This document shows positions 35,937 through 45,507 of a stretch of DNA of 64,000 bases, piece by piece (the first letter of the stretch is position 1; the number at the start of each line of letters is the position of its first letter). A program made the translations under genes and the position numbers. The notes under the pieces were generated by a model. It searched no databases. It was not told where the DNA came from and was given only the letters and a program-made list of their open reading frames with translations. Source of the DNA: Hemibagrus wyckioides (lineage: Eukaryota > Chordata > Actinopteri > Siluriformes > Bagridae); NCBI RefSeq assembly GCF_019097595.1, contig NC_080713.1:10195699-10259698 (forward strand). Direction: 5' to 3'.

Positions 35937-36867
35937 TACTTCTGGTGGCCAGGAGTGGATGGTCAAATTGAAGAAAAGGCAAGAACATGTACATAATGTC
36001 AAAGCATTCACAACGTACAACAACTGGCACCGCTGCACCCATGGGAATATCCGGAGAAACCATGGCATTCATGCTGATTTTGCAGACCCAGTCGGGGACA
36101 AAATGTCAACAGTTTTGCAGGCCCAGTCGAGGACAAAAACATTTCTACTAGCAAATGGGGTGCAACATATTGAGTCATCACCCTACCATCCTGCAACAAA
36201 TGGGCTAGCAGAAAGGTTTGTCCAGACCATGAAACATGCTTTGAAAGCTTTGATTGGGCCAGGCACATTTTATCAACCCCTTAATAACTTCTTGCTGTGT
36301 TATCGCAGTACTCCGAAGGCAACTACCAAAGTGTCATTAGCTTATTTGTTGTTCAAATGAGAGCTCAGGACAAGTTTCGAGCTACTTAAACCAGCAGCAC
36401 TCAAAACTCTCCTACAACAACAAAAAAATCAGGTACAGTGATGGAAACAGTGAGCCAAAGACAGAACCTTCCCAACAGGCTCATCAGTGCTGGCCTGGAA
36501 CTATGGCGGCGATCCAAAATGGGTTCCAGTTACTGTGGAGACCCAGACGGGTCTCATGTCCTACAAGGTTAAAACTGCTGGAAACCTTCTATGGAGGAGA
36601 CATACTGATCAGTTGCTGAGTGGAGCCAATACTTATTTAAGATATCTGATCATCAGATTGTTGAATGTTTAATTATTTCACTTCCATTTTCAAGAAGGGG
36701 AAAAATCTGCTTGGACCTAAACATTGTCAAATCACGGTTGATTTTCTTTTGAATGCAGCTACTAGCAAATAGCACCCTGCTCCAGACTGCTGGGTGTTTT
36801 TGATATGTGAATAACATTGAAGATAAACATATGATAGTGGATGAAACCACAGTGTAATTAAAAGGTG

Positions 36868-36900
36868 TATATATATATATATATGTATATATATATACAT
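36868..36900. repeat. (TA)n microsatellite
   Basis: Short TA repeat between two HECT-gene segments of the large element. Confidence 0.9.
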
Positions 36901-37659
36901 TACATTATTGGTGAACATATAAAAAAATATAAAGCTATAACTGCAATGGTCTTCAAAGTATTTCATAATATTAATTTATTTCACTAACCTCTTCAAAGCA
37001 GAACTCAGCCCGGCAGGTAGCAACCAGAAGCAAAAAGAATCCAAGGCACTTTGCTTTTTTAGAACACCAGACTGAAGTGTCACTGAAGAACATGCTGATG
37101 TTTGCTACTCACTTCCACCTGCTGGAATCACACCACTACCATGCATTGAGTTTCTTGCCAGTTCACCCTTCCCAATGGCAAATACATGCACAAACACCCT
37201 AAAGTTACCACATAGTTGGACACATACAGTCTTTTTAAGCCTCAGATGGATTTCAGAATCCAGAATTCTGCAAGTTTTGGATGTGTGTAAATAGCCTTAA
37301 ATCAAAATGTTGCATTCTTCATTAATTTCACATCATGAGTGTCATGGTCATAAGAGAAAAGATAATACATGCAATAAAAATCTAACAAGAACAAAATAAT
37401 CAGACATACAATTAATTGTTTTTTCCTTGGTTAACTTCCTCTGATGCTTGCTTGCGCTATTATTTTTTTTATATTCATATTTTGTAAAATTGTGACTTCA
37501 GTTGTATGATTCACATTTATTTTTATTTTTGTTTATCACCACATAATGATGTGAAATTGACACCATGTGTTGTGTATTGCATTGTTTCCTTTTTCAATAA
37601 GTTCTTCATCTTTAAGAAAACCCATGGTCAGAGACCTGCTGTTTCCTTCATTGTGAAGT

Positions 37660-38965
37660 AAAGTTGTAATGGTTCTTCCCAAATCTCTGGCCACTGTAAT
37701 TTATTGTGCTCCATTACAAATTCTAGATATTCCTGAATGTTCTTATCACCACATAACTGAGTTGTCAGCACCTAACACAACCTCATCAACTGAAAAGCCA
37801 CAGTCCCTTGATCCTGACCTGCAAGAAGATAGATTTCTGTGCAAATGTATTTAGTAGACACATTCATACAATGTGACCTTTGTAATTGTAGTAGTTTATT
37901 TTAAACAAGCTTATCATTGGATCAATTATGCATTTTTACAGATATGATTTTTATGATTCCAGGCCTGCTGCACATTCATCCAAATCTGCCTGCAGAATAA
38001 TTTGGAAGCAGAATTGAAGCAGGCACTGATGTTCGTTGCTGCCATTGAAGTGTCCTTTATTCCTGAGATCCCCAAAGAGGTCTATCCAGAACTGAGCCCT
38101 ACAACACAAGTCCAGATTCAAAAATCACATGATACAATCATAGTAATTTTGGTTGTGACAGTTGAAATTAATGTTACAATGTACTAGTTGTAATAGTATA
38201 CAGTACAACTAAGGCATCAAACAACCACAACTTTACTGACCTGGTCAAAAGCTCACCACACCAACCTTAATTTTCTGAAGCTGGACCACCAACATCTGTT
38301 GCGCTGATTGCTCACTGATGTGCCATACATGTGGCTTCTTGAGCCTGCATAGTAGTCTGATGGTGATGATGGAGAGTGCACTGTATTGATGCCAAAGTAC
38401 CATTTTCTGCTCCACAGTCAGTTTGTAGTCTCATAGGGACAACTCCAAGGCATTGTACACTGGTAATGTAGTTGTGTACAATAACATCAGGATCATTGTT
38501 TGTTGGTCTGCAATTAAGCTACAGGACGCTTCTAGAAAAGCCATCAATGCATCCAGATATAGAGAAACCAAATGGCTTTAATTTATTGTAACCATCCACA
38601 TGCCACAGATAGTTTAGTCCCATGGAGTGATAACGTCGAACAAATCTATGACGTCCTCTGCATTGTCCCTTGTGGATTAAGCAACCGCATAACGTCGTCT
38701 CATTTTACATGCAACTGAAGTGCTAACCACATTGTCTGGTAACCGAACAACTGTCCTGATCCACGCAGCTCTGCTCTTATAGCATTCCTTACATTATTTA
38801 ATCAGGAATAGTTTTGTCTTCTAAACATACCTGTGGTCCTCAGGTGTGTTTTTAAATATCATAAACAAATCTTTATGCCATGATACATTATCAGCATATC
38901 CAAAATCACGACATATGAATGTCCTTCCTCAAAGTAACCTTTCCATTTTCTTGCTAGCCAATGAA
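37660..38965 (-). pseudogene. Integrase-core (rve-like DDE) transposase of the large element
   Basis: It would cut and join the TIR ends. Minus-strand order: GHSYVVILDML (~38920), YLKTHLRTTGMFRRQNYS (~38830) and NNVRNAIRAELRGSGQLFGY (38720-38800). The core follows with GLNYLWHVDGYNKLKPFGFS (38550-38612, first Asp), CIDGFSR, RLQTDCGAEN (38401-38430, second Asp) and, after a frameshift, MYGTSVSNQRNRCWWSSF (38260-38330). In relatives I recall, the last block reads NQRIE-WW, so the catalytic Glu appears lost. After a gt..ag intron come FWIDLFGDLRNKGHFNG (38030-38085) and LEFVMEHNKLQWPEIWEE (~37670-37725). At least four stops plus a frameshift make it inactive. It converges on the HECT-like gene. 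Confidence 0.75.
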
Positions 38966-39043
38966 TTTTTTTATTTTCCTAGATCTAAAGTGAAGGCACT
39001 ACTCCACACATGCACAAGAAATAAAGGTAGATACACAATTTCC

Positions 39044-39255
39044 TACTTCCCGTATATCTTAAGTGAGAAATGTCTTGCCCAAACAGCGGTAAAAATTCCA
39101 TTCACAAAATATACAATACCTACCTTTTCCGTTTTGTCTGAATTGTTGTTGTGTTTTCTGAATTGTCATTGTGTTTTCTGATTTGTTATTTTGTTTCTGG
39201 AGTTGTTATTTTGTTTTTGCATTTGTTATTTTGTTTTGCACTTCTTGGCCACTGT
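39044..39255 (-). repeat. Right terminal inverted repeat
   Basis: About 212 bp, the inverted counterpart of 23191-23479 with about five to six of the ~20-bp units instead of nine. The same inward splice-donor-like GAAAAG|GTAGGTAT is present on the minus strand (boundary at 39123/39124), upstream of the transposase. Confidence 0.85.
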
Positions 39256-39262
39256 ATTTTAG

Positions 39263-39771
39263 GCCTCATAACAAAATGTCATTGTTTCCAGTCCTGTCTC
39301 TGATTTGGGTCACTGCAGCTTTAGTAGCAAAGTCAAAACTAGCCACTATAGCCTGGAGGTTTTGAAAATAATTGTCTCTCCTTAATTCCCTTTAGAGAAT
39401 AAGGAAATTAGAATATGAGAAGATATTTATTTTAAAAAAATTAAATAATTATTTCTATACCTGTGTCTGTTTTTTTGTTTTTCTTTAAGGAACAGGAGGT
39501 TCAGATTTAAATTGCTGCTTACAGTTCGTTGAATTTGAACTTGTAACTTTATACTAAGACTTATATATGGTCCTTCATTCTGTCCACCTCCTTTGTCTCT
39601 TATCTTTTTGAGTTGGGTTCCCTGGTTGACTTTGTCCCTATAGAGAGTTAATTATATGCTCCTGGTGTAGCACTATACTGTAATTATAGCTCAAAACTGA
39701 AACCTCTAAAGGTTTAAAAAACTGATGATGGAACCAAAAGTATGAAACAGACATGTATCCATTTCTAGCAG

Positions 39772-39776
<5 letters not shown>
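39263..39776. other. No gene recognised
   Basis: Right flank of the large element. AT-rich, nothing assignable. Confidence 0.4.

Positions 39777-39826
<50 letters not shown>
39777..39826. repeat. (TA)n microsatellite
   Basis: About 25 TA units. A second shorter array lies at 39869-39894. Confidence 0.95.
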
Positions 39827-39827
<1 letters not shown>

Positions 39828-39829
<2 letters not shown>

Positions 39830-40027
39830 CTCCACCATCATTAAGTTTGTGGACGATATATATCGCATGTATATATATATATATATATATATATTTTTAT
39901 GTCCACACACTTTTAAATTTACTCGTCTTGTTTCTTCAAATGTAGGACAGCCATTAAAAGCATTTCACTACATGTCGTACTGTGTATGATTTCGTATGTT
40001 ATTAATAAAATTTGAATTTGAATTAGG
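39828..40027 (+). mobile_element. LINE scraps: RT motif and 3' tail
   Basis: 39828-39862 encodes SSTIIKFVDDI, which resembles the FADD catalytic segment of L2-like RTs with Ala changed to Val. After the second TA array, 39955-40027 has a 'catttcactacatgtcgtactgtgtatg' block and an AATAAAATTTGAATTTGAA-type tail characteristic of fish LINE 3' ends. It is a very reduced copy. Confidence 0.4.
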
Positions 40028-40441
40028 TTGGCAGGCCCCAAGGTTTCCCAGCAGAACATTGCCCAAAGCATGACACTGCCTCTGCCGGCTTGCTTTCTTC
40101 CCATAGTGCATCCTGGTGCCATGTGTTCCCCAGGTAAGCAATGCACATGTACCGGGCCATCCACATGATTTAAAAGAAAATTTGATTCATCAGACCAGAC
40201 AGCCTTCTTCCATTCCTCCATGGTCCCGTTCTAATAATCATGTGCCCATTGTTGGCGCGGTGCACAGGGATGAGCATGGGCATCCTGACTGGTCTGCTGC
40301 TATGCAGCCCCAGACACAACAAACTGTGTTGCACTGTGTATTCTGACACCTTTCTATCAGAACCAGCATTAACTTCTTCAGCAATTTGAGCAACTATAGC
40401 TAGTAGTATTATCTGTTGGATCAAACCACACGGGCCACTGT
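40028..40441 (-). mobile_element. Tcb2-like (family 2) transposase fragment
   Basis: The minus strand carries the middle of the family 2 transposase: IVAQIAEEVNAGSDRKVSEY (40340-40405), GLHSSRPVRMPML, then GPVHVHCLPGEHMAPGCTMG (40080-40150) and SVMLWAMFCWETLGPA (40020-40075). There are no TIRs. Its N-terminal side is joined directly to a different Tc1 family at ~40441. Confidence 0.8.
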
Positions 40442-40843
40442 AGCTTCAGATTAATTTTACCTGGTTGGTCAGAGCAGAACCTAATGTCTTAAGCTGTTGC
40501 AGCTTAGTTACCTCAAGTTTCAAAGTGTTTCTTTTGATTCTGAGATGCTTTTCTGCTCAAAAGGGTTGTGAAGAGTATTTAAGTTACTATAATGTTCCTG
40601 TTTCCTCCCACAGAACTGCCACTCACATGATGTTTTTGATTCAGTCGTTTGGACACCAACAGCCACGGTCAAAGACACTGAGATCACATTTTTATTCCCA
40701 TTCGGATGTCTAATGTGAACATAAACTGAAGATCTTGACCTGTAATTGCATTGTTTTATGCATTGCATTGCTGTCATGTGATTGCCTGATTGGATAATTA
40801 TGTAAATATGCAAGGGTACAGGTGTTCCTAATAAAGTGGACTG

Positions 40844-40845
<2 letters not shown>
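40442..40845 (-). mobile_element. Another Tc1-like family ('family 3'), 5' half
   Basis: The right end carries the TIR signature 'aggtgttcctaataaagtgg' (40820-40839). Inward (minus strand) follow the usual 'aatcacatga..gcaatgcata' leader, KNVISVSLTVAVGV-like and CEWQFCGRKQE segments and an EQKSISESK block (40520-40690), the N-terminal transposase region of a common fish Tc1 family. The C-terminal half is missing and replaced by family 2 sequence. Confidence 0.7.
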
Positions 40846-40878
<33 letters not shown>

Positions 40879-40881
40879 GTT
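40846..40881. repeat. (TG)n microsatellite
   Basis: About 17 TG units with one TTT interruption, directly beside the Tc1 family 3 end. Confidence 0.9.
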
Positions 40882-41467
40882 AGGGTCTGTGCCTGGGAGC
40901 AGGTTTATTCTTTTTATAATCTTATATGACTTTATAGACTCTAGATAGATCCTAAAGTAGGGCACTTTAACATATATTGGATATTAAGCTACTAGTCTGA
41001 CTGTAATTGCATTCTTAGAGTCCTTTTTTAACTTTTGTTTCAACATTATTTGCCCTTAATTGGATATTAGGTCATTAGCTCTTTATTTATTCAGTCCACA
41101 AAATGAACACCTCTCAACAACAGGTTCAAGATGATAAATTAGAACCTTTGGAAAACTGGCCACATCTGGCTCATCTCTCTTATATAAACTATGTAATGAA
41201 TGCAAATTATCTGAATAGAGCTGATTGAGAATGCACACAAACCCATGCATACACACATACAAAGGTGTGAGAGACAGGCTTGGATGGAGGCCAAGAGAAG
41301 AACTCTTGAAGGTAAATGTCATGTCTGTCTATCACATCACTACCACTCTCAGTGACATGCTGGCTTGGCAGGGTGACATTTGCACATATGCACAAACAAA
41401 GACTCACACATTTACTCAGCTTGCTCATACTTTCCTTAAAGGACCAGTAAATGATCTGGTATCTTAG
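40882..41467. other. No gene recognised
   Basis: Unassigned. The small overlapping frames at 41083-41479 lack motifs. Confidence 0.4.
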
Positions 41468-41560
41468 ATACCAGAGCAACTTACATTTATCTCATTTTTA
41501 TACAACTGAGGATCTGATGGAATTTGAACTCACCATGTCCCATATTGGTGCAAAGCTGCT
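41468..41560. repeat. Dispersed fish repeat fragment (SINE/LINE-tail type)
   Basis: 'ccagagcaacttacatttat' then 'ctcatttttatacaactgag' and 'gaatttgaactcacc' match, in order, a widespread fish repeat whose end resembles the tail at 16378. The middle of the usual repeat is deleted. Confidence 0.5.
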
Positions 41561-42991
41561 AATTAATCTCTATAATCTCCTCTCACCTTTTTTCATCAAT
41601 TGGATTCCTTCCATGGATAGTCTTGTTTTCTACACTATTTGTGAATTGGCTAACAAACATGCTTGCCAGCTTACTTGTTATATAACTAGCATATAGACCA
41701 TATGATCTAAGTAATGAATGAAAGTCTTGAATGTTTTGATTCTGTAAGAAACTGCAGACTGCCTCAACCCAGATTCCACTCCAGAGTACACATCTGAAAG
41801 AACTCATTCCCAAAAAGGCTTACATATCATATAGCAATATGTTTAATTCAATTCAGTTTATCTGTGTGGTATTTTTTTACAATGGATTAAAGCAGCCTTA
41901 CCAAACATTTAGAACACTTAATCCAATCAGTTATTAGTATGCGAGCGGCAGCAAGACATCAAGAACCATCATTGAACAAAGGGTATATGTGACCATGATT
42001 ACCATTTACTATTGACCATTGGGTGATAACACCTATAACATTACGTAGCCAAGGTGTACGTGAACACGATTACCATTTAAGGACATCCAGCTAGATGACA
42101 GTATCACCCGGTCATTTGGGTGATACTCAGTTCTTACAATAATTTACATTTAAAGTGAAACTCCTTTAAATTACATACGGGAAACACTGTATAAATGTTT
42201 AAGCTGGATTTGTCCTGCATTCTTTTTGACTCCGATGAACCCAAAGTACTTTATATATTTTGTCACTTTGACGCTGCAATAAACTTCTTCTTCATTAGGA
42301 TCTTCGATGCCCTCATCATTTTATTTTTCTTACTATTCCAAGTTTCAAAGTTACTATATGAGAGTATGTAAATACTGTTGGTATACATTCATCATTTGTT
42401 CTTTTCTTCTTGGACCTCATGTGCACCTTGGAGCTATTTTTTCAATCAAAACAGGTGTTGTGGACCATAACAGATGAAAGTATTTAGATAAATAGCCCAT
42501 GACCAAGAAAGAAGATGATTATCTGAATGCAAGTTTCATTGCTCCTCTATGTTGAAAAATAAATTAGTTCAGTCTGTTCAACTAGAATATAAAAACTGCA
42601 TCTCTAATTATGAAATAACTTTTTTTTTCATGTAAATGAAACACATTGCTACAACATACTATTGATATTACTGCTTTAGTGGCATTCTTTACTAGGTAGT
42701 TCTAATTGAACTACTGTAATATTGTTCAGCATGTAGAGAAAACATGACAATAGTCCCCATTAATTGAAAATTGAGGTTGTGTGACCTTTATGAATATGTT
42801 AGCACTAAGGTTATCTATAAGCTACTGTGATTCAATACATTGGCAAAATTCACAAATTGATATATGAATTCTAAATTTAAAGCCCCTTTCTACCATCATT
42901 GTGGATCAACAATTTTAATTACATCACACCGCACTTCAACTTCTCATCAGATTTAAACATTAACATTAAATGAAATATTAAAGAGATCATA
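41561..42991. other. Unassigned, with an LTR-like block at ~41940-42340
   Basis: 41940-42340 contains two diverged copies of an 'acgattaccatttaagg'-like segment, a TATA-like 'tataaatg' (42190) and AATAAA (42279) followed by TTCTTCTTC. This order resembles an LTR (U3 repeats, promoter, polyadenylation). No second copy, coding region or TSD was found. The rest is AT-rich and unassigned. Confidence 0.3.
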
Positions 42992-44239
42992 CACTATATT
43001 GCCAAAAGTATTCGCTCACCTGCCTTGACTCGCATGTGAACTTAAGTGACATCCCATTCCTAATCCATAGGGTTCAATATGACGTCGGTCCACCCTTTGC
43101 AGCTATAACAGCTTCAACCCTTCTGGGAAGGCTGTCCACAAGGTTTAGGAGTGTGTTTATGGGAATTTTTGACCATTCTTCCAGAAGCGCATTTGTGAGG
43201 TCACACACTGATGTTGGACGAGAAGGCCTGGCTCTCAGTCTCCGCTCTAATTCATCCCAAAGGTGTTCTATCGGGTTGAGGTCAGGACTCTGTGCAGGCC
43301 AGTCAAGTTCATCCACACCAGACTCTGTCATCCATGTCTTTATGGACCTTGCTTTGGTCACTGGTGCACAGTCATGTTGGAAGAGGAAGAGGCCAGCTCC
43401 AAACTGTTCCCACAAAGTTGGGAGCATGGAATTGTCCAAAATGTCTTGGTATGCTAAAGCATTCAGAGTTCCTTTCACTGGAACTAAGGGGCCAAGCCCA
43501 GCTCCTGAAAAACAACCCCACACCATAATCCCCCCTCCACCAAACTTTACACTTGGCACAATGCAGTCAGACAAGTACCGTTCTCCTGGCAACCGCCAAA
43601 CCCCGACTCATCCATCAGATTGCCAGATGGAGAAGCGCGATTCATCACTCCAGAGAACGCGTCTCCACTGCTCTAGAGTCCAGTGGCGGCGTGCTTTACA
43701 CCACTGCATCCGCCGTTTTGCATTGCACTTGGTGATGTATGGCTTGGATGCAGCTGCTCGGCCATGGAAACCCATTCCATGAAGCTCTCTGCGCACTGTT
43801 CTTGAGCTAATCTGAAGGCCACATGAAGTTTGGAGGTCTGTAGCGATTGACTCTGCAGAAAGTTGGCGATCTCTTCGCACTATGCGCCTCAGCATCCGCT
43901 GACCCCGCTCCGTCAGTTTACGTGGCCTACCACTTCGTGGCTGAGTTGCTGTCGTTCCCAAACACTTCCACGTTCTTATAATACAGCTGACAGTTGACTG
44001 TGGAATATTTAGGAGCGAGGAAATTTCACGACTGGATTTGTTGCACAGGTGGCATCCTATCACAGTTCCACACTGGAATTCACTGAGCTCCTGAGAGCGA
44101 CCCATTCTTTCACAAATGTTTGTAAAAACAGTCTGCATGCCTAGGTGCTTGATTTTATACACCTGTGGCCATGGAAGTGATTGGAACACCTGATTCTGAT
44201 TATTTGGATGGGTGAGCGAATACTTTTGGCAATATAGTG
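42992..44239 (-). mobile_element. Full-length Tc1-like element, copy C
   Basis: 1248 bp between TA dinucleotides 42990-42991 and 44240-44241 with the shared CACTATATTGCC ends. It lies in otherwise unassigned DNA. Confidence 0.97.
43074..44138 (-). pseudogene. Tc1-like DD34E transposase, copy C (one stop)
   Basis: Minus-strand frame from ATG 44138 to the stop at 43074, 354 codons. The helix-turn-helix regions, [25 protein letters not shown] and [12 protein letters not shown] are all present with DD34E spacing. It is broken by one TGA at 43608-43610, at a position where copy A has CGA (arginine), i.e. a CpG-type transition. Minor differences include APVTKA for APVHKA after the second Asp. Confidence 0.95.
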
Positions 44240-44241
44240 TA

Positions 44242-45300
44242 GTTATTCAGAGTGTACTATTATTCAGACTGGTATGGTGTGACTTTGTTTTTTATGTTTA
44301 ATCCAAATCTGAGTATTAATTTAAGTATATATTCAAGATTATGAATAGGTGCTCCTTGACCCCTACTGACCCCTACAAAGATTTATTATATAAATGTTGT
44401 CTGATCTCACAAGGTCTTAAAGATTTTGAAAATGAATATTATAATGTGAACTTGAATACTCTAAATATAAAGCCTCCAACAATTACTGCTTTCTAGATAA
44501 AAGAGAAGGTCTGCAAATTGCTGTAGAATTTCAGAATAAGTAAACGTATTTTTCTGGCTACAGTCTTTATGTTAGTGAAAAGTCATTCAAATATACAGTA
44601 TATATCAAATTATTTAAATTTATATGCAGATTTCTGTTAAATGCCGAGGACCTGCATAGTCATTACAACATTTGTGAGACAGAAAAGTGCCTTAGTTCAT
44701 AACGGGCTGCCCAATACACTTTAAAGAGAAGAGCACAATACAGTATTTTGTGTTATCACACAGGGATGGGGCCAGAACATACTTGATAATTTGTGTAATT
44801 TATTTAAAATCTAACAACTGACTGTAACACACTCAAATTCAATTAATTGTGCATATTAAATCATGAATTTAAGGCTTAGTGAAGGCTGACGGAGCCACTG
44901 AAAGTCTTTAGTACAAGTTTTATCTGATTGCACAAAACAGAGTGATGATGTTGAAGTGCAGAGGGAAATATAAGATATTTTATATTAAGTAGTGAAAGGC
45001 TACTAATGGCTTGCATCATACATCCTACCCTGTGTGTCAGCATGGCTGCAGCCACCCACACTGTTCTTTCAATAAAGTGAGAAACAAAGAGACTTCTGCT
45101 TATGTCTATTTAGGGGAAGAGTAGGTCAAATATTCCATGGCTGCTCATGAGATGCAGTGGTAGTGTCCATCTTTAAAGTGCAGATGTGCACATAATCGTA
45201 AATAATTCGAAACATTTGTGTGTAATTTTAATTTACTTGTGCGTAATTTAAAACATCTTTGTCAGAGTTGGATTCCAAAATCTACAACCAAGACAGTTTA
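44242..45300. other. No gene recognised
   Basis: AT-rich. 45268-45314 and 45326-45371 are diverged tandem copies (period ~58) of a 'ccaaaatctacaac..gacagtttacaga' unit that leads into the inverted repeat. Confidence 0.4.
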
Positions 45301-45507
45301 CAGATACGAGTTGTTTGTTTGTTAGAGTACAACTCCAAAATGTACAACTATGACAGTTTACAGACACAACACTTGTTTTCACAACAGCTCTGTTACACGC
45401 ACGACATGTGAAATTAAAAAAAATATGTTATCAACGTCACAGGCATTACTATCAGAGGGAAGATGAATCGCTTCCGTTTTAAGCCACTGGTGCCCTGAGA
45501 GCTAACC
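45301..45507 (+). repeat. Left arm of an inverted-repeat element
   Basis: Starts 'cagatacgag' and ends 'ggtgccctgagagctaacc'. The reverse complement of 51034-51275 follows it block by block ('tttgttagagtacaac', 'tatgacagtttacaga', 'cacgcacgacat', 'gtcacaggcatta', 'gagggaagatgaat', 'ccactggtgccctgagagc'). Only ~85 bp separated the arms before the L1 insertion. Confidence 0.7.

Larger units (their letters stand above)
32505..36360 (+). pseudogene. Gypsy element 1 gag-pol remnant
   Basis: Gag: KPEEKTYEQIVNTLKAHFS (32530-32585) and a CCHC-type knuckle CFRCGKNGHSPATC (32870-32911). Protease: MEIDTGAAVSLV (33174-33210). RT: MLEPVNVSKWATPIVPVLKK (33580-33640) and FSKIDLNQAYLQMN (33720-33762), then an aspartate-containing SDILVTGTDD remnant of the YxDD box (33903-33932). 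RNase H/connection: RWALLLSAHNYNIKYRKSEL (34273-34332). Integrase: LHAGHCGMVHMKEIARSY (34630-34682), then after the Tc1 insert FWWPGVDGQIEEKA (35939-35980), and SSPYHPATNGLAERFVQTMK (36175-36234). Many stops and frameshifts are present. It has no envelope-like gene. Confidence 0.8.
31988..36680 (+). mobile_element. Ty3/Gypsy element 1, 3' end degraded
   Basis: A candidate 5' LTR begins TGTTAACATTGC (31988) and ends near 32160 after 'tacaataaag'. The internal region carries gag, protease, RT, RNase H and integrase sequence in that order. I find no second LTR, so the 3' end (between ~36370 and 36740, where HECT-gene sequence resumes) is approximate. A Tc1 element (34683-35936) is inserted in the integrase. 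The Gypsy element lies in an intron or gap of the HECT-like gene. Confidence 0.75.
23532..37257 (+). pseudogene. HECT-type E3 ubiquitin-ligase-like gene with zinc-ribbon (degraded)
   Basis: HECT ligases pass ubiquitin from E2 to substrate through a C-lobe cysteine. Segments in order are: zinc-ribbon start MYCPYCGLKFVVLPNFCMC (23532-23597); KKFKDFYKDIEEGQYILLY and KAYARINFFFCRMKDF (27140-27395); an AG/GT-flanked exon at 27464-27549; small exons near 27635, 28032 and 28190. The HECT N-lobe-like part has VRVFIHVLLSEFNDMFVKF then KESLDIGG (29720-29835). Then come FDGPHSSCYLVYNS (~31720-31770), [19 protein letters not shown] (31865-31925) and LLQTAGCF (~36780). The C-lobe has [16 protein letters not shown] (catalytic Cys codon 37187-37189) and ends FGCV-stop at ~37257. 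I recognise the pattern from multicopy fish G2E3/HECT-like proteins. Several stops, frameshifts and three foreign insertions make it a pseudogene. Confidence 0.65.
23191..39255. mobile_element. Large TIR DNA transposon with HECT-like and rve-like genes
   Basis: The left arm starts TACTGTGGCCAAGAAG. The reverse complement of the right arm starts ACAGTGGCCAAGAAG. ATTTTAG sits directly outside both (23184-23190 and 39256-39262), a likely 7-bp (or imperfect 8-bp) target duplication. Between the arms are two convergent degraded genes: a + strand HECT/zinc-ribbon gene and a - strand integrase-core transposase. Later insertions (RTE 24000-27116, Tc1 28313-29553, L2 29864-31696, Gypsy ~31988-36680 containing Tc1 34683-35936) account for roughly 11 kb, leaving about 5 kb of original element. 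The integrase-type transposase suggests the IS3EU/Ginger-like part of DNA-transposon diversity, but I cannot confirm the superfamily from sequence alone. Confidence 0.8.

Noticed and set aside
23191..39255. Herpesvirus-fused transposon (Teratorn-like) or Maverick
   Set aside because: No capsid, polymerase, packaging or piggyBac-like sequence is visible. The only original genes are HECT-like and rve-like.
39638..39989. Frames of repeated Ile-Tyr
   Set aside because: Translation of (TA)n arrays on both strands.
43036..43782. Long open frame (248 codons) antisense to Tc1 copy C, and similar frames in copies A, B and D
   Set aside because: Same frame recurs antisense to every transposase copy. 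It is a codon-usage shadow, not a separate gene.
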